DNA of 64,000 nt. Source: Oxytricha trifallax. Its lineage: Eukaryota > Ciliophora > Spirotrichea > Sporadotrichida > Oxytrichidae. Below are positions 61,956 through 64,000 of the stretch, one piece after another. The number at the start of each line of letters is the position of its first letter. The stretch's first letter is position 1. Position numbers and translations under genes: made by a program. The DNA is taken from the NCBI GenBank assembly GCA_000711775.1, contig ARYC01000045.1, positions 310,001-374,000 of the forward strand, written 5' to 3'. The notes beneath the pieces were generated by a model. The model had not been told where the DNA came from, did not search any database, and saw only the letters and a program-made list of their open reading frames with translations.

Positions 61956-62500
61956 TCACTTCTATTTTGATCCAAGAATTTTTTGAAGTCTTGCCATTTC
62001 TATTGGATCCATTTCATCATCATCCTCATCCATAATCTAATAGATTGACTTTTTCTTGGTCTCAGTAGCAGGTGCGCTATCTCTAACAGGCTCTTCTTAA
62101 ATTTTTTGTTAATTCATTAACTATTAATTAAAACTTGCACTCACTCTCTCATCTATGACTTAACTATTATGATTATCTTCATCGTTGTTCATTCCATAAT
62201 TTTAACGATCCTCTGAGTCACTTTCAATATGAGCATTTAAGTTCATTCTTTCAAAAACATTTGTAATGTTCAGAGGTGGAACAATTGGTTAGTTGGTTTA
62301 ATGAGGGAGAGTTTGCAAAACCTGTTGATACTATTGAAGAGTTTAGCCGATTGGGAAGTTCAAAGGTGAAAAAGATTGCTTCAAAGGATCTTACTCAAAG
62401 TAGAGTACTTAATTTTGAGCTTGGTTGTGTTGTATGATCTCATCTTCCAATTAGTCTTCCTCTTAATCTTGATGTTGCCATACAAAAAAAGTATTATATT
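61956..62500 (-). CDS. Short acidic Q/N-rich protein, unrecognised
   Basis: A single minus-strand frame of about 180 codons, with TAA/TAG as Gln, ends ARLQKILGSKQK at TGA (complement of 61956-61958). Readable blocks are SPLNFPIGQTLQQYQQVLQT, PPLNITNVFERMNLNAH, DSEDRQNYGMNNDEDNH and IYQIMDEDDDEMDPIEM. There is no known domain. The 5' end is unresolved; a possible ATG lies at 62481 in another frame, so an IES may separate start and body. It is divergent from the next gene, whose start is about 70 bp away, suggesting a shared promoter region. Confidence 0.55.
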
Positions 62501-62568
62501 AAGATTAAATATAAGAATGAACAAAATAATGCTCAAGAATAATTCGATTTATTATAAAACTTAATTAA

Positions 62569-64000
62569 ATGTCTAAAAAACTTTCCACTATAAAAGAAGA
62601 TTCAATAACTTCTCATCGTCCATCAAACATTTAATCTCTGACATCAGCAATTTTAGAGAATCCTTTGTATAGTCCAGAATCTTTTTCATTTGCAAATGAA
62701 GTTATTGAAATCTTACTTGACAAATTTGAACATGAGATTTTTGTGAAGTAGACTATGCTAAAATTGAAACCGTATGCTTCTAAATTTGCTTGCATGGCTG
62801 CGTTAAGTTTAGTGAACACTACAATGAATAAAAATTATGATTTAAAGCATGACGATTATTTACTTTTGAATGAAGATCCAGAAGAGCCGGTATGTTTAAT
62901 TTGTATTATAGAATTATTATTTTAGACACCTCTTGGATTAGATCCCCTGATGCCAGGATTTTTATAACTAAAGAAAAATAGGGAAATAGCTGCTGAAGAA
63001 AGTAAAATCTTAACTAATTTAAGCTCAAATCAGCTTAGCAGCAAGAAATCTATTGTTAGTAAAAGATCTCTAACTTTCAAAAAGTAGTCGTAAGTATTTT
63101 AATGGCAATTTATTTTGATTTATAGATTAACCATTAATGATAATAAGGACTTAAAACCTTCGAAATTATCTCCACGGAGTTTACTAATTAAAGATAATTT
63201 TAACCCTCCAGCCAAAAAACTTGAATTAATTCAGAATTTAGATTTAACAGACTAAACATCTCAAGCCAGAGAATTCCTTGTGAGGATATAAGAGAGAAAA
63301 CGATTAGAATTAGAAGATAAGTAAAAAGAGGAAGAGAAATTGGCATAAGAAAAAAAGTAAGCAAATTCTTATTAGGCAAAGATCACTGCTAATTAATAAG
63401 TAACCTATGATTTTAATGGAAATGCTGTTCTTGTGAAATAAGTGAATCCATAGAAGCTTAGAGTTTTAGATGGAAGTCATGAGATTCTTTAGTTCAACAT
63501 TATTGAACCTAAGCTTCAAATAAACTTTAAGAACTCAAAAAAGAAGGAAGATCAGATACCTATTAAAATTCAAGATTCGCTAATGTAGAGCTAAACAAGC
63601 AAGTTTGATATGAATGAGAAATTGGCTTCTGTATATAACTAGGATTTAATGGCAAATCTAAAACCTTAATATGGAGTATCAATTGTTTAAGATTAGAAGT
63701 CACCCTCAACATTGAGCAATAAGAACCAATAATAAAATAGTATCTCCAAAGGAAGTTACTTAGAAAATCCAGATATTATTGGTAAAAAGATGACAAAGGG
63801 TCATTATGCTTCTGTGAGAAGTCAAGGTGTATACTTAAGCAATTTAGACAAATCTAGGTCAGTATAGTAAACCTTAGTAAATCAATCACTAAATGCAAGT
63901 GATGAGGAAATCAATTTTTAATTGAACCATTCGCTTATTCATTTAAACAATGATATCTCATTTGTGGAATCAACTATGAATAATAATTTGTCAAAAGCTA
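62569..64000 (+). CDS. Unrecognised protein, 3'-partial at window end
   Basis: Start MSKKLSTIKEDSITSHRPSN. A helical block follows (ANEVIEILLDKFEHEIFVKQ, LKPYASKFACMAALSLV), then GLDPLMPGFLQLKKNRE, a Lys/Glu-rich coiled coil (LVRIQERKRLELEDKQKEEE), a strand-rich motif QVTYDFNGNAVLVKQVNPQK, and a Ser/Asn/Gln-rich tail running off the window. Two introns are clear: 62891-62924 (GTATGT...TTTTAG) and about 63089-63124 (GTAAGT...TTATAG); both joins keep frame. No IES was needed. The YDFNGNAV block is like DFKGKKIEYN in the gene at 6832-9446. Function unknown. Confidence 0.65.

Overview
This window is germline (micronuclear) DNA of a hypotrich ciliate, most like Oxytricha/Sterkiella. Three observations support this. 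Reading frames run through TAA and TAG as glutamine and end only at TGA. Nearly every gene is cut by short AT-rich internal eliminated sequences (IESs) flanked by short direct repeats (pointers), and collapsing one pointer copy restores the frame. Three about 4-kb transposons begin with the hypotrich telomere motif CAAAACCCCAAAACCC, have 3-bp AAT/ATT target duplications, and carry the three-gene set of telomere-bearing elements (TBEs). Coordinates of interrupted genes cover coding segments (MDSs), IESs and introns together.

Layout. 1-1127 (+): ARP6-like actin-related protein, 5' end cut off by the window. 1252-3177 (-): SP-RING (MIZ) SUMO-ligase-type protein with no IES. 3624-6619 (+): HEAT-repeat protein like PP4 regulatory subunit 1. 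6832-9446 (-): unrecognised basic, Q/N-rich protein, six IESs and two introns resolved. 10100-about 13285 (-): SNF1/AMPK-like CAMK-group kinase, heavily interrupted. 14585-19471 (+) and about 19480-23763 (-): a convergent pair of coiled-coil plus C2-like proteins, tentatively CCDC17-like. 23979-34053 (-): a giant Q/N-rich coiled-coil protein with a TFIIS-central-domain-like N-terminus, split by TBE-A (25291-29450). 35285-35700: a foldback element with a 6-bp target duplication. 36484-46976 (-): ULK/ATG1-like kinase split by TBE-B (37245-41363) and TBE-C (41504-45499), with a 418-bp palindrome in its N-lobe. 47-51.7 kb: AT-rich and mostly empty, apart from a diverged single-arm relative of that palindrome. 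51.69-53.88 kb: a GC-rich block of unrecognised broken reading frames. 55517-59173 (-): low-complexity protein with a HAD-like segment. 60303-61802 (+): secreted cysteine-rich protein. 61956-about 62500 (-): short acidic protein. 62569 to the window end (+): unrecognised protein continuing past the edge.

How it works together. The genes are ordinary nuclear and signalling functions with no operon logic. What links them is programmed DNA elimination: TBEs and IESs sit inside coding sequence and must be removed exactly during macronuclear development. At all three TBE insertions, removing the element plus one copy of its AAT/ATT duplication leaves an uninterrupted, sensible protein. No MDS order or orientation scrambling was needed for any gene I could read through. 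I had no search tools, so family names rest on motifs read by eye, and IES limits carry the usual pointer ambiguity.
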